Of a stretch of DNA of 64,000 nt, positions 55,094-63,071 are shown piece by piece; position 1 is the first letter of the stretch, and each line of letters starts with the position of its first letter. Under the pieces are notes generated by a model. The model was not told the DNA's origin and made no database searches. It saw only the letters and a program-made list of their open reading frames with translations. Source of the stretch: Acetobacter pasteurianus subsp. pasteurianus LMG 1262 = NBRC 106471 (GTDB lineage Bacteria > Pseudomonadota > Alphaproteobacteria > Acetobacterales > Acetobacteraceae); the NCBI RefSeq assembly GCF_000285275.1, contig NZ_CADO01000139.1, positions 186,001 through 250,000 of the forward strand. The letters are read 5' to 3'. Made by a program: the position numbers and the translations under genes.

Positions 55094-56325
55094 TTTGCCG
55101 CGTGATCCGATGCTGGAGTGGTTTGTGCAGGAATGGTGACTTTAATGCCGGCGCGCAGATGGTCTGTGCCATCTGTTACCACTCTGTCACCATCTTTCAG
55201 GCCAGTGGGCACAACAATGTTGTTGCCATCTGATGTGCCGGTGGTAACGGGCCGCACCTCAACAGTGTTATCGGCCTTTACAACGTAAACAAACTGGCCG
55301 GTGGGGCCAGTTTGCACTGCTGTAGTGGGCAGTAGCAGCACGTTGTTAAGTGTTTTGACCAACAGACGGGCATTTACAAACTGGTTGGGGAACAGGTGCT
55401 CGTCCGTATTGGGGAAGATGGCACGCAGACGCACGGTGCCGGTGGAGGTATCTATTTCACTATCCAACGTGCTGACGGTGCCATCAGCAATTTTTTGCGT
55501 GTTGGAACTGTTCCATGCCTCTACGGAAAGAGACTTCTGGGTGCGCAGTTCCTCCGCCACTTCTGGTAGCTGATCCTGCGGCAGGGTGAAGATAACGGAA
55601 ATAGGCTGCATTTGCGTAAGAATAGCCAGCCCGCCAGATTGGCCCGCGGTTACGTAATTGCCTTTATCCACGGCGCGGATGCCAATGCGGCCATCTACAG
55701 GCGCAATAATATGGCAGTAGGTAATCTGGAGTTTCTGGTTATCTACCAGTGCCTGATCGGATTTTACCGTGCCTTCCAACTGCTGCACAACAAACTGCTG
55801 ATCCTTGGCGGTTTTGGCATCAATACTGTCCTGCCGGATCAGGCGCTGGTAACGCGCGCTATCAACACGGGCCTGTGCAAGCTGGGCCTTATCTGCTGCA
55901 AGCTGGCCTTCATACTGAGCCAACAGCACCTCATAGGGGCGGGTGTCTATCAGCGCTAGCAAATCACCTTTGTGCACGTGCTGTCCTTCCGTAAACAGCA
56001 CGTTCATCAGGTAGCCTTCCACGCGGGTCTGCACGGTTACGTTGGTAATGGGAACTACCGTGCCCAGTTCAGTAAACACCACAGGCATGGAGCCACTATG
56101 CACTGTTTGCACGGCCACAGGCTGCGCTTGCGAGGCATCCGCAGTATGGTGTTTGCCTTTTTTATGCGTTCCGCTGCTGGTGTCTCCATGCGGGCGCAAA
56201 AAGGCAAAGGCCAATACGCACGCGCCTGCCAGAGCTATGCCTGCAAGTAACATCCGTTTTTTACGGGGAGGGCGCGGAGATGGTGAAGACGGAGAAGCGG
56301 GAGAGGCTGGCTGATGTTCATCCAT
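55090..56325 (-). CDS. mdtA: RND periplasmic adaptor, MdtA/MuxA-like
   Basis: 411 residues. A proline/serine-rich N-tail and one anchor helix (about 25-43) are followed by the lipoyl halves ([28 protein letters not shown] near residue 105), a short alpha-hairpin and the beta-barrel domain with [15 protein letters not shown]. It links both permeases to the outer-membrane factor. It is the first gene of the four-gene RND unit and is separated from the MdtD-like gene by 175 nt. Confidence 0.93.
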   Translation of the reverse strand: MDEHQPASPASPSSPSPRPPRKKRMLLAGIALAGACVLAFAFLRPHGDTSSGTHKKGKHHTADASQAQPVAVQTVHSGSMPVVFTELGTVVPITNVTVQTRVEGYLMNVLFTEGQHVHKGDLLALIDTRPYEVLLAQYEGQLAADKAQLAQARVDSARYQRLIRQDSIDAKTAKDQQFVVQQLEGTVKSDQALVDNQKLQITYCHIIAPVDGRIGIRAVDKGNYVTAGQSGGLAILTQMQPISVIFTLPQDQLPEVAEELRTQKSLSVEAWNSSNTQKIADGTVSTLDSEIDTSTGTVRLRAIFPNTDEHLFPNQFVNARLLVKTLNNVLLLPTTAVQTGPTGQFVYVVKADNTVEVRPVTTGTSDGNNIVVPTGLKDGDRVVTDGTDHLRAGIKVTIPAQTTPASDHAAK

Positions 56326-56500
56326 GTGGCGCGCTGCGTATTACCTGAAAAATAAGGAATGTTGGTTCAGACAGGAAAATAAAGGCCAGAATAAGGTTTT
56401 ATAATCCATCTGAAGAAATTGATATGTGCCGGAAAGCAGAAAATCCTGCTTTCACCGTAAAACGTACCACATGGATATGGGAAGGGCTTGTTACGTTTTT
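56326..56500 (-). other. Spacer between the MdtD-like gene and mdtA
   Basis: An AT-rich spacer. AAAGCAG and CTGCTTT (7-bp stem, 56434-56453) could close the MdtD-like transcript, but there is no U-tract. TTATAA on the minus strand near 56398 could be a -10 for mdtABC; no good -35 is seen. Whether the MdtD-like gene and mdtABC form one operon cannot be decided from sequence. Confidence 0.4.
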
Positions 56501-57895
56501 TTAGCGCCTGTTGCCGCTCATGGAAGCCCCGGCAGAAGGCGCAAGGCGTGCCGCAAAAGGCACTGCCAGCAGAGATACAGCCCCGGTTGCCAGAAAACCG
56601 GCGGAAAAATCACCCAAAGTGGGTGTTGTGTGGCCATATATTTGCCCCAGCACCGTAAGCGTGCCCGCAGCAATACATATGCCAGCCGAAAGCATGATCT
56701 GCTGCATGGTGGAATACAGGCTGGTTGCCGCACTCATGTTGCTTGCTGGCACATCCGCATAGGCAATGGTGTTGTAGGCAGAAAACTGGATTGCTTGCGC
56801 AGCCCCGGCACATGCCAGAATAAGCGAGAAAAGCCACAGCGCATGTGGTAGCCGAAAGCTGGCCACCAGCGTAAAAACAACAGCCGCTGAAACACCGTTA
56901 AACATGAGCACTCTGCGGAAGCCCCAGCGCTTGAGAATGGCTGGCACAAAGGGGCGCGTTATTAACGCACCAATGGGTGCAGTAAATGTTACCAGCCCGC
57001 TTTGCTCGGCATTCAGCCCCATGCCGATTTGCAGGAAAGACGGCATAAGAAAAGGGAGAGACCCCACGGCCACGCGTGAGGCTGCACCCGCAAAAACAGA
57101 AATCCGGAAGGTGGAAATACGCATCAGCCGGAAGTCCAGCAACGGCGCAGGAACGCGAAAGGCGTGGATGCAGTAAATGGCCATCAGAAGGCTGCCTGCA
57201 CCCAACATAATCAGGCGCAGGGTAACCGAGCCTTCTGCGTGGCTGAACAGTTCTGCAAAAACAGAAAGCAGAGCCAACCCGCCACCGGCCAACACCATGC
57301 CTTTCAAATCAAACGGTGGTGGTGAGGGTTCATAAATTTGTGGAATGAAGCGCCACGTAAGCCCTAGCCCAATCAGCCCGATGGGAATGTTGAGGTAAAA
57401 ATTCCACCGCCACGAAAACCATGTGGTGATAAACCCGCCCACCACCGGCCCAAGCAAAGGGCCAAGTGTGGCGGGCAGCATCATCCATGTCATGGTGCGT
57501 ACAAGCTGATCACGCGGTGTGCTGCGGATAATCACCAGCCGCCCTATGGGCACCATAAGGGCACCGCCAATACCTTGTAGCGTGCGCATGCAGGCTAGAA
57601 AGGGCAGGGAGTTTGCCTGCGCGCAAAGCAGGGAGCTGGTGACAAAAATGCAGATGGCCACCATCAGCACGGAGCGGCTGCCCAGCCTGTCTGCTAACGC
57701 GCCGGAAGCCGGTATGAAAATGGCCAGACCAATAATATACGATGTGAGTGCAACAGAGGTTGCAACTGTATCAACGTGTAAACTGTTAGCGATAGAAGGC
57801 AGAGCTGTTGCCAGAATGGTGCCATCAAGCTGTTCCATAAACATCATGGAGGCAACGATCAGGGCGGTGAACTGCGCTTTGGTCGGGCGTGGCAT
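56501..57895 (-). CDS. MFS exporter of the DHA2 (EmrB/QacA) group, MdtD-like
   Basis: 464 residues, about 13-14 TM helices. It resembles E. coli MdtD: MFMEQLDGTILATALPSIA in TM1 (motif D1), ASGALADRLGSRS (motif A), RTLQGIGGALMVPIGRL (motif B region) and ATLGPLLGPVVGGF (motif C, antiporter signature). E. coli mdtD is the fourth gene of mdtABCD; here it lies upstream of mdtA on the same strand. It is divergent from the CsbD-like gene across 112 bp. Confidence 0.9.
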   Translation of the reverse strand: MPRPTKAQFTALIVASMMFMEQLDGTILATALPSIANSLHVDTVATSVALTSYIIGLAIFIPASGALADRLGSRSVLMVAICIFVTSSLLCAQANSLPFLACMRTLQGIGGALMVPIGRLVIIRSTPRDQLVRTMTWMMLPATLGPLLGPVVGGFITTWFSWRWNFYLNIPIGLIGLGLTWRFIPQIYEPSPPPFDLKGMVLAGGGLALLSVFAELFSHAEGSVTLRLIMLGAGSLLMAIYCIHAFRVPAPLLDFRLMRISTFRISVFAGAASRVAVGSLPFLMPSFLQIGMGLNAEQSGLVTFTAPIGALITRPFVPAILKRWGFRRVLMFNGVSAAVVFTLVASFRLPHALWLFSLILACAGAAQAIQFSAYNTIAYADVPASNMSAATSLYSTMQQIMLSAGICIAAGTLTVLGQIYGHTTPTLGDFSAGFLATGAVSLLAVPFAARLAPSAGASMSGNRR

Positions 57896-58007
57896 GCCTA
57901 GTCAGAAACGTGTTTTTGCGGTCTGATGCAACCTATGATCCTGTAGGCACTGTTTTGTTACGGCAAGCAGGCGGGCAGGATTGCACTCAAAGTTTAAGGA
58001 AAAAGTC

Positions 58008-58313
58008 ATGGCTGAAGATAAAATCAAAAATGTTGAAAGCAAGGTTGAAGGCGCAGCAACAGATGCCAAAGGCCATGTTAAAGATGCCGTGGGCGGTCTG
58101 ACAGGCAACATTGGCATGCAGGCCGAAGGCAAGTTCGATCAGTTTGCTGGCCACATGCAGCAGGATTTTGCAGACCTGTATGAAGAAGGTGAAGGCGTGC
58201 TGGAAAAAGCAGCTACCTTTGTGCGTGATAAACCCCTGCTTTCATTGGGTATTGTATCTGCTATCGGCCTTGTTCTGGGCTGGCTGATCTTCCCCCGCCG
58301 CAAGCGTTCTTGA
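58008..58313 (+). CDS. CsbD-like stress protein with a C-terminal membrane anchor
   Basis: 101 residues. The N-terminal half (DKIKNVESKVEGAATDAKGHVKDAVGGLTG) is like CsbD; residues 55-75 are acidic and helical; the C-terminus (DKPLLSLGIVSAIGLVLGWLIF then PRRKRS) is a glycine-rich TM helix with a basic end like that of ElaB/YqjD proteins. So it looks like a CsbD domain joined to a DUF883-type anchor. The ATG at 58008 has AAGGA 7 nt upstream; the open frame to 57981 adds nothing family-like. Function unknown, probably stress-related. Confidence 0.8.
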   Translation: MAEDKIKNVESKVEGAATDAKGHVKDAVGGLTGNIGMQAEGKFDQFAGHMQQDFADLYEEGEGVLEKAATFVRDKPLLSLGIVSAIGLVLGWLIFPRRKRS

Positions 58314-58321
58314 AAAATTAG

Positions 58322-58349
58322 TTTACCGGGACTCTTGCGCTCCTAGGTA
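58322..58349 (+). promoter_or_regulatory. Possible rnhB-ccrM promoter
   Basis: TTTACC (58322-58327) and TAGGTA (58344-58349) are 16 bp apart; the -10 is the same as in the rpsL leader promoter. A GANTC site (58330-58334) lies in the spacer. The match to a consensus promoter is weak. Confidence 0.35.
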
Positions 58350-58419
58350 AAAAAATGCTTCTCCTTCCCTGCGGAGTCGCAGTTGATGCGACTCGGTTAA
58401 TTTAGCCGAGTCGCATCAA
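58330..58419 (+). promoter_or_regulatory. GANTC cluster with two rival hairpins ahead of rnhB-ccrM
   Basis: Four GANTC sites lie within 83 bp: 58330, 58374, 58390 and 58408. The last three sit in repeats of GAGTCGCA / TGCGACTC. TTGATGCGACTCGG (58383-58396) pairs perfectly with CCGAGTCGCATCAA (58406-58419, 9-nt loop); alternatively GAGTCGCA (58374-58381) pairs with TGCGACTC (58387-58394, 5-nt loop). The two pairings exclude each other. The larger one ends 20 nt before the rnhB ATG, next to its ribosome site. CcrM, encoded downstream, methylates GANTC in its family, so autoregulation by methylation is likely. Confidence 0.7.
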
Positions 58420-58438
58420 ATGGATGGAAAGAGGGGCA

Positions 58439-59071
58439 ATGCCGGACTTTACGCGGGAGCAGCAGCTGGGTGGCCGAGTGGCCGGGGTGGATGAAGTGGG
58501 CCGTGGCCCGCTGGCAGGCCCCGTGGTTGCTGCCGCAGTGGTGTTTGGCGCTGGTGTACCTGCTGATCTTGCCGCCGTTATTGATGATTCCAAAAAATTA
58601 AAACCAGCTGTGCGCGAAGCCATAGCAGAACGCCTGCCTCAGGTGCCGGGTATTGAAATCGGCATTGGGGCGGCGTCCACTGCGGAAATCGATAAGCTGA
58701 ACATCCACCATGCAGCCCATCTGGCCATGCAGAGGGCGGTCGGCCGCCTGCCGCGCCTGCCAGACCACGTGCTGGTGGATGGTAACAAGCTGCCGGATTT
58801 TGGTTGCGATGCACAGGCCATTGTGGGTGGAGACAGGGTGAGCCTGTCTATTGCCGCGGCATCTATTGTGGCCAAGGTGGTGCGTGATCGCGCCATGGCC
58901 CGGCTGGATGCGCGCTGGCCTGATTACGGCTGGGAGAAAAACGCGGGCTACGGCACGGCTGTTCATCGCAAGGCGCTGATCAGCGTGGGCATTACACCGC
59001 ACCACAGAAAGACGTTCGGCACAGTGCGCCGGCAGCTAGAAGAACATTATTCGGCGGAGAAGCAGGTATGA
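58439..59071 (+). CDS. rnhB: Ribonuclease HII
   Basis: 210 residues. It nicks RNA in RNA-DNA hybrids and starts removal of single misincorporated ribonucleotides. Catalytic acidic residues are visible at Asp18-Glu19 ([16 protein letters not shown]), Asp114 (VLVDGNKLP) and Asp150 ([12 protein letters not shown]). The frame opens at 58424, but ATG 58439 has AGAGGGG just upstream. It overlaps ccrM by 4 nt; the rnhB-ccrM pair is common in alphaproteobacteria. Confidence 0.95.
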   Translation: MPDFTREQQLGGRVAGVDEVGRGPLAGPVVAAAVVFGAGVPADLAAVIDDSKKLKPAVREAIAERLPQVPGIEIGIGAASTAEIDKLNIHHAAHLAMQRAVGRLPRLPDHVLVDGNKLPDFGCDAQAIVGGDRVSLSIAAASIVAKVVRDRAMARLDARWPDYGWEKNAGYGTAVHRKALISVGITPHHRKTFGTVRRQLEEHYSAEKQV

Positions 59072-60171
59072 GCGGCGCAAAATCAGCATCCATGGAACTC
59101 CCTCTTGATCAGATCCTCCGTGGTGAATGTGTGGAAACCATGCGGTCCCTGCCTTCTGGCTCTGTGGATTGCGTGTTTGCAGATCCGCCATACAACCTCC
59201 AGTTGCGTGGAGAGCTGCGTCGCCCGGATGATACGCTGGTGGATGGCGTGGATGATGATTGGGACAAATTCTCCGATCTGGAAGAATATGACCGCTTTAC
59301 CCGTGCATGGTTGGCAGAAGCCCGCCGCGTGCTGCACAAGGATGGCACAATCTGGGTGATTGGCTCCTACCACAACATCTACCGCATTGGCGCCATTTTG
59401 CAGGATCTGGGCTTCTGGATTCTGAATGACATTGTGTGGCGTAAATCCAACCCCATGCCCAATTTCCGCGGGCGGCGTTTTACCAACGCGCATGAAACCC
59501 TCATCTGGGCCGCCCGTGGGCAGGATAGCCGCTACCGCTTCAACTATCAGGCCATGAAGGCACTGAATGATGATGTGCAGATGCGCTCAGACTGGTATCT
59601 ACCCTTGTGCACAGGCAATGAACGCCTGCGGAATGAGCACGGCCTGAAGCTGCATCCCACCCAAAAGCCGGAAAGTCTGCTGCACCGTGTGCTGCTGGCC
59701 TCCACCACGGTAAACGATGTTATTCTGGACCCATTCTCCGGCACAGGCACCACGGCTGCCATGGCGCGCCGTTTGCGGCGGCACTTCATTGGTATTGAAC
59801 GCCACCCGGATTACGTAGAAGCTGCAATGGCGCGTGTGGCTGCTGAAACGCCGCTGGAAGCCGATGCTGTGCAGACCACGCAGGATAAGCGCGAAGCCCC
59901 GCGTATTCCTTTTGGTTCCTTGGTGGAGCAGGGTGTCATTGCTGCTGGTACAGTGGTGTGTGACAAGAAACGCCGTGTGCATGCCACAGTTTCACCCGAT
60001 GGCACGCTGGTAAATGGCACCAAGCGCGGCTCTATCCACAAACTGGGTGCGCAGCTTACAAACGCCCCATCCTGCAATGGCTGGACATTCTGGCATTTTG
60101 AACGGGCGGGGGAACTGTTGCAGCTTGATGTGCTGCGGCAGGAAACGCTCCAGAAAACAGCGCAGGCTTAA
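59068..60171 (+). CDS. ccrM: Cell-cycle DNA adenine methyltransferase (GANTC)
   Basis: 367 residues. The motif order is that of beta-class N6-adenine methyltransferases: DPPYNLQL with catalytic DPPY at 39-42, then the SAM-binding DPFSGTGTT at 221-229. The C-terminal part (about residues 275-360, [13 protein letters not shown] to WTFWHFE) is the RAMA-type domain seen in CcrM. In Caulobacter the enzyme is made late in the cell cycle and methylates GANTC, affecting replication-coupled gene expression. No partner endonuclease is present, so it is a solitary methyltransferase. Confidence 0.95.
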   Translation: MSGAKSASMELPLDQILRGECVETMRSLPSGSVDCVFADPPYNLQLRGELRRPDDTLVDGVDDDWDKFSDLEEYDRFTRAWLAEARRVLHKDGTIWVIGSYHNIYRIGAILQDLGFWILNDIVWRKSNPMPNFRGRRFTNAHETLIWAARGQDSRYRFNYQAMKALNDDVQMRSDWYLPLCTGNERLRNEHGLKLHPTQKPESLLHRVLLASTTVNDVILDPFSGTGTTAAMARRLRRHFIGIERHPDYVEAAMARVAAETPLEADAVQTTQDKREAPRIPFGSLVEQGVIAAGTVVCDKKRRVHATVSPDGTLVNGTKRGSIHKLGAQLTNAPSCNGWTFWHFERAGELLQLDVLRQETLQKTAQA

Positions 60172-60222
60172 CTGCGCTTCTTTTTGGCAATCAAGAAAAT
60201 ACTTTAAAAACAGATGGGAAAG

Positions 60223-60240
60223 GGCAGCTTTTTAGCTGCC
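60223..60240 (-). terminator. Short hairpin at the end of the ankyrin gene
   Basis: GGCAGC and GCTGCC pair (6 bp) around TAAAAA, so the stop codon is in the loop. On the minus strand it is followed by CTTTCCC, a poor U-tract. It may end the minus-strand transcript that converges on ccrM; the call is weak. Confidence 0.35.
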
Positions 60241-60828
60241 ACCAAAGCCCAGAAAGCCAACAGAAGGCTGTGCTGTACCGCCTGTGCTATCATAGCGCCG
60301 TTCTTGAACACGCTTCTGTTCTTCCTGCTCATAACGGGCAGTGTTGATGCCGCCAGAAACAACAGGTTCCGAACCACCGTCATCCATGCTCCCACCGTAA
60401 GAACGCGGGTTATCAGCCGGTGTGCGGAGGGAAAGCAGCAGGAAGGTAATGGGGTTTCGGTTGAGGTCGATAGACATATCCAGCGGTGTCTGACCCAGAA
60501 TATTATGCCCGTTCAGATCTGCCCCACGGTTAATGGCATCTTTTGCGGCAGAAATACTGCCACGGTTGATGGCATCAAACAGAGCGGCTGTGGGCTCCAC
60601 ATCCTTGTTGGATTTATCCCCGTCATCTTCATCCAGGCCTGATGCACCGGGAATATTGGTAGGCGGGGCTGCCCGTTTGGCAGCTTGTGCGTCTTCCGCC
60701 TTTTTGGCGTCTTCCGCTGCGGCAGCTTCATCGCCCCCTTGTGCCTGCGCCCAGACAGGAGTGGTGGCAAAGCAGGCAAAACTGCCCATAAGCATGGCAG
60801 AAGAAGCAAGGCGGCAGAAACGGGTCAT
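60232..60828 (-). CDS. Exported ankyrin-repeat protein
   Basis: 198 residues from ATG 60828. A signal peptide (RLASSAMLMGSFACFATTPVWAQA) is followed by a Glu/Ala/Lys-rich stretch and ankyrin repeats (about residues 77-130: ALFDAINRGSISAAKDAINRGADLNGHN, then LGQTPLDMSIDLNRN), with a Gly/Ser/Arg-rich tail ending GFLGFGGS. The frame opens at 60927, but the longer N-terminus hides the signal peptide. Likely a periplasmic protein-interaction module; the partner is unknown. Convergent with ccrM, and downstream of the VWA/GATase-like gene with 96 nt between them. Confidence 0.75.
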   Translation of the reverse strand: MTRFCRLASSAMLMGSFACFATTPVWAQAQGGDEAAAAEDAKKAEDAQAAKRAAPPTNIPGASGLDEDDGDKSNKDVEPTAALFDAINRGSISAAKDAINRGADLNGHNILGQTPLDMSIDLNRNPITFLLLSLRTPADNPRSYGGSMDDGGSEPVVSGGINTARYEQEEQKRVQERRYDSTGGTAQPSVGFLGFGGS

Positions 60829-60923
60829 TGTCTGTCCATCATTACACGTATGCGTCATGCTATCACACCGCATAATGGTGTGAAAGTGGAGAGACCGCAC
60901 ACCCCACTCTTTCCCTGCTGTTA

Positions 60924-63071
60924 TCAATTCCGGCCTTCACGCCACCACCCAGCAAAAAGGAAGGCGAGGGATACCAGCAGCATGCTCCATGTTGGCAATA
61001 AGGGTTCTGCACTTTTGCCCGTAACAATATGTGCGCCACGCTGCGGAAAAGCCAACCAATCTGCACTGTGCAGGGTGGTAGATTCTGCCATCCGAATGGT
61101 TGGTATGGCCAGATGCCCCGGCGTGCCCAGCCAGAATACACCTCCGCCCGATTGTTGCGCCATAGGAGCCAGCTTGGTAGCCGTGGCTCGTAAATCCGTC
61201 ATTTCACGGATATCGCTTTGCACGGGGGCTGCGTAGGCAGTGTGTGTGCCATCCGCTACTTGCCAGATGCCCATTTCATTTGCAGGCAAGGTTGCCGTCT
61301 GGCTGCCATCCTGTGGGGCTGCATGCAGGTGTAGCGTTGTATGTGTGCCTGAAGGTGCCGTAACGGTCACATCCGGCGGCGTGGCTTCGGTGCTGATACT
61401 GTGGCGTGTTACGGTTAACATGTTGTCCGTAATGCTGGCGGCCAGTTGTTCTTCTTCCAGCTCAGGCTCTTTCATGAGCCAGTGGGAAATCCGGCGCAGC
61501 AATTCCGCCTGCGGTCCCCCACCGCCTTCACCGCGAGACCAAAGCCAGATCTGGTCAGAAAGCAGGAGGGCCACACGGCCCTGATCCACCCGGTCCAACA
61601 CCAGCAGGGGGGCGGCATCTGGCCCGCTCATCAGCACTTCACCATGTGTGCTGTCTGGCTTGAGGGCGCGGTACCATGGCCCCCATGCGCCGGCAACGGT
61701 TGTCGTGCTATCTGGCACGTTTGCCTCTGGCGCCCCAGAAAGTGCCGCCGTCACGGGGTGTTGGCGGCCCTGAGCCGTTAACCGGGGGCGGAACTGGCGT
61801 TCCACCATGCCGGTTTCTGGCGGCACATGTGCGGGCAGCACATCGCCCACAGGTGTTTCCTGAAGTGATCCGGGGCCTACAAATTCTGGCCCTGCAGTCA
61901 GCAACAGTCCGCCACCACGGCGTACAAAATTGGCAATGTTTTCCAGATAGCTGTGGGGCAGAATACTACGGTTTTCAAAACCATCCAGAATAATCAGATC
62001 AAACTGGTTGATCTTGTCCTGAAACAGTTCCTTTACGGGAAAAGCTATCAGAGCCAGATCAGATAGCGGCGTGCCATCATCTTTTTCCGGTGGGCGCAAA
62101 ATGGTGAAGTGAATCAGATCCACTGCGGGGTCGGCCTTCAGCAACCGGCGCCAGACACGTTCCCCCTGATTGGGTGTGCCGGAAATCAGCAGCACCCGCA
62201 GCCTGTCCCGAATGCCCATAATATGGGTGATGCTCTGATTATTCAGCTGAGAGACTTCTCCCGCCAAAGGAGAAACCGAAAGGCTGATGAGCATCTGCCC
62301 CGGCCGTGCAACGGGGATACTGATATCCTGCGGCGTGCCTGTAACAACGGGCATAACCACAGGTTCTTCCCCATTCACGCGCAGGGTCAGTTCCGCTGGC
62401 GTGCCGGCGTGCGTGCTGGGGCCGGAATCTTCGGCCAATACGCGCAAATGTGCCGGTTGTCCGGCAATAGCGTAGGGCGGTGCTTCCAGTATCTGGAGCT
62501 TGCGGTCTGTTTCCTCACCTTTGGCAGTTAGCAATACATGCAGGGGTAGGGTGGTTTGTTCCCCCGTAGCGGCGGTGCGTGGGCGCAGGCGATCAGGTAG
62601 GTTGGCGGGAACATCAGCAACCTGACCGTCTGTGACCATCATGGCCCCAGCAAGCTGATCGGGCGGGATATCTGCGGCAGCCTGATCTAATGCTTCAAAC
62701 AGGCGGGTACCGTCATGCCCGTTTTGGCGGACTGTAATGGTGCGGATATTCAGCCCATCCACCTGCATATGCGCCAATGCATCCGCAGCCTGCCGGGCAA
62801 TAGCCGCCCGCTGCTCGATGGCCATGGAGGGGGACTGATCTACCAGCATAAGGGCAGTTTGGGGCAGGCTATGCCAGCTTTCGCGCAGATGCTGCGGGCC
62901 CGCCAACCAGAACAGAAGTGAGGCAAGTGCCGCCAGACGCAACAAGGCCCCGCGCGCACCGTTATACAGGCTCCATGCACAAAGCAGCACGCCCGCAACA
63001 CCAAGTAGAGCCAACAGCCATAAAGGCAGCAGTGGCGCAAAACCGATGGATTGCATCAAACTGTTCATCAT
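60924..63071 (-). CDS. Membrane VWA/GATase-like protein of the DUF4159 locus
   Basis: 715 residues. Two N-terminal TM helices (about 13-31 and 44-60) are followed by a VWA-like domain with a MIDAS-type DQSPS (Asp78, Ser80, Ser82) and AMMVTDGQVADV, a beta-rich middle region, then a class I glutamine-amidotransferase-like domain (FDLIILDGFENRS, GGGLLLTAGPEFVGPGS) and a C-terminal TM helix (about 695-712). No catalytic Cys of an active amidotransferase is evident. ATGA overlap with the DUF4159 gene. In alphaproteobacteria such genes follow moxR and DUF58 genes; the role is unknown, perhaps envelope-related. Confidence 0.75.
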   Translation of the reverse strand: MMNSLMQSIGFAPLLPLWLLALLGVAGVLLCAWSLYNGARGALLRLAALASLLFWLAGPQHLRESWHSLPQTALMLVDQSPSMAIEQRAAIARQAADALAHMQVDGLNIRTITVRQNGHDGTRLFEALDQAAADIPPDQLAGAMMVTDGQVADVPANLPDRLRPRTAATGEQTTLPLHVLLTAKGEETDRKLQILEAPPYAIAGQPAHLRVLAEDSGPSTHAGTPAELTLRVNGEEPVVMPVVTGTPQDISIPVARPGQMLISLSVSPLAGEVSQLNNQSITHIMGIRDRLRVLLISGTPNQGERVWRRLLKADPAVDLIHFTILRPPEKDDGTPLSDLALIAFPVKELFQDKINQFDLIILDGFENRSILPHSYLENIANFVRRGGGLLLTAGPEFVGPGSLQETPVGDVLPAHVPPETGMVERQFRPRLTAQGRQHPVTAALSGAPEANVPDSTTTVAGAWGPWYRALKPDSTHGEVLMSGPDAAPLLVLDRVDQGRVALLLSDQIWLWSRGEGGGGPQAELLRRISHWLMKEPELEEEQLAASITDNMLTVTRHSISTEATPPDVTVTAPSGTHTTLHLHAAPQDGSQTATLPANEMGIWQVADGTHTAYAAPVQSDIREMTDLRATATKLAPMAQQSGGGVFWLGTPGHLAIPTIRMAESTTLHSADWLAFPQRGAHIVTGKSAEPLLPTWSMLLVSLAFLFAGWWREGRN

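Noticed and set aside
58397-58405. A CtrA-type site (TTAA-N7-TTAA) in the rnhB-ccrM leader
   Set aside because: Only one TTAA half is present at this place.
58383-58419. The 14-bp hairpin ahead of rnhB as a terminator of the CsbD-like gene
   Set aside because: No U-tract follows, and it lies next to the rnhB ribosome site; a regulatory role fits better.
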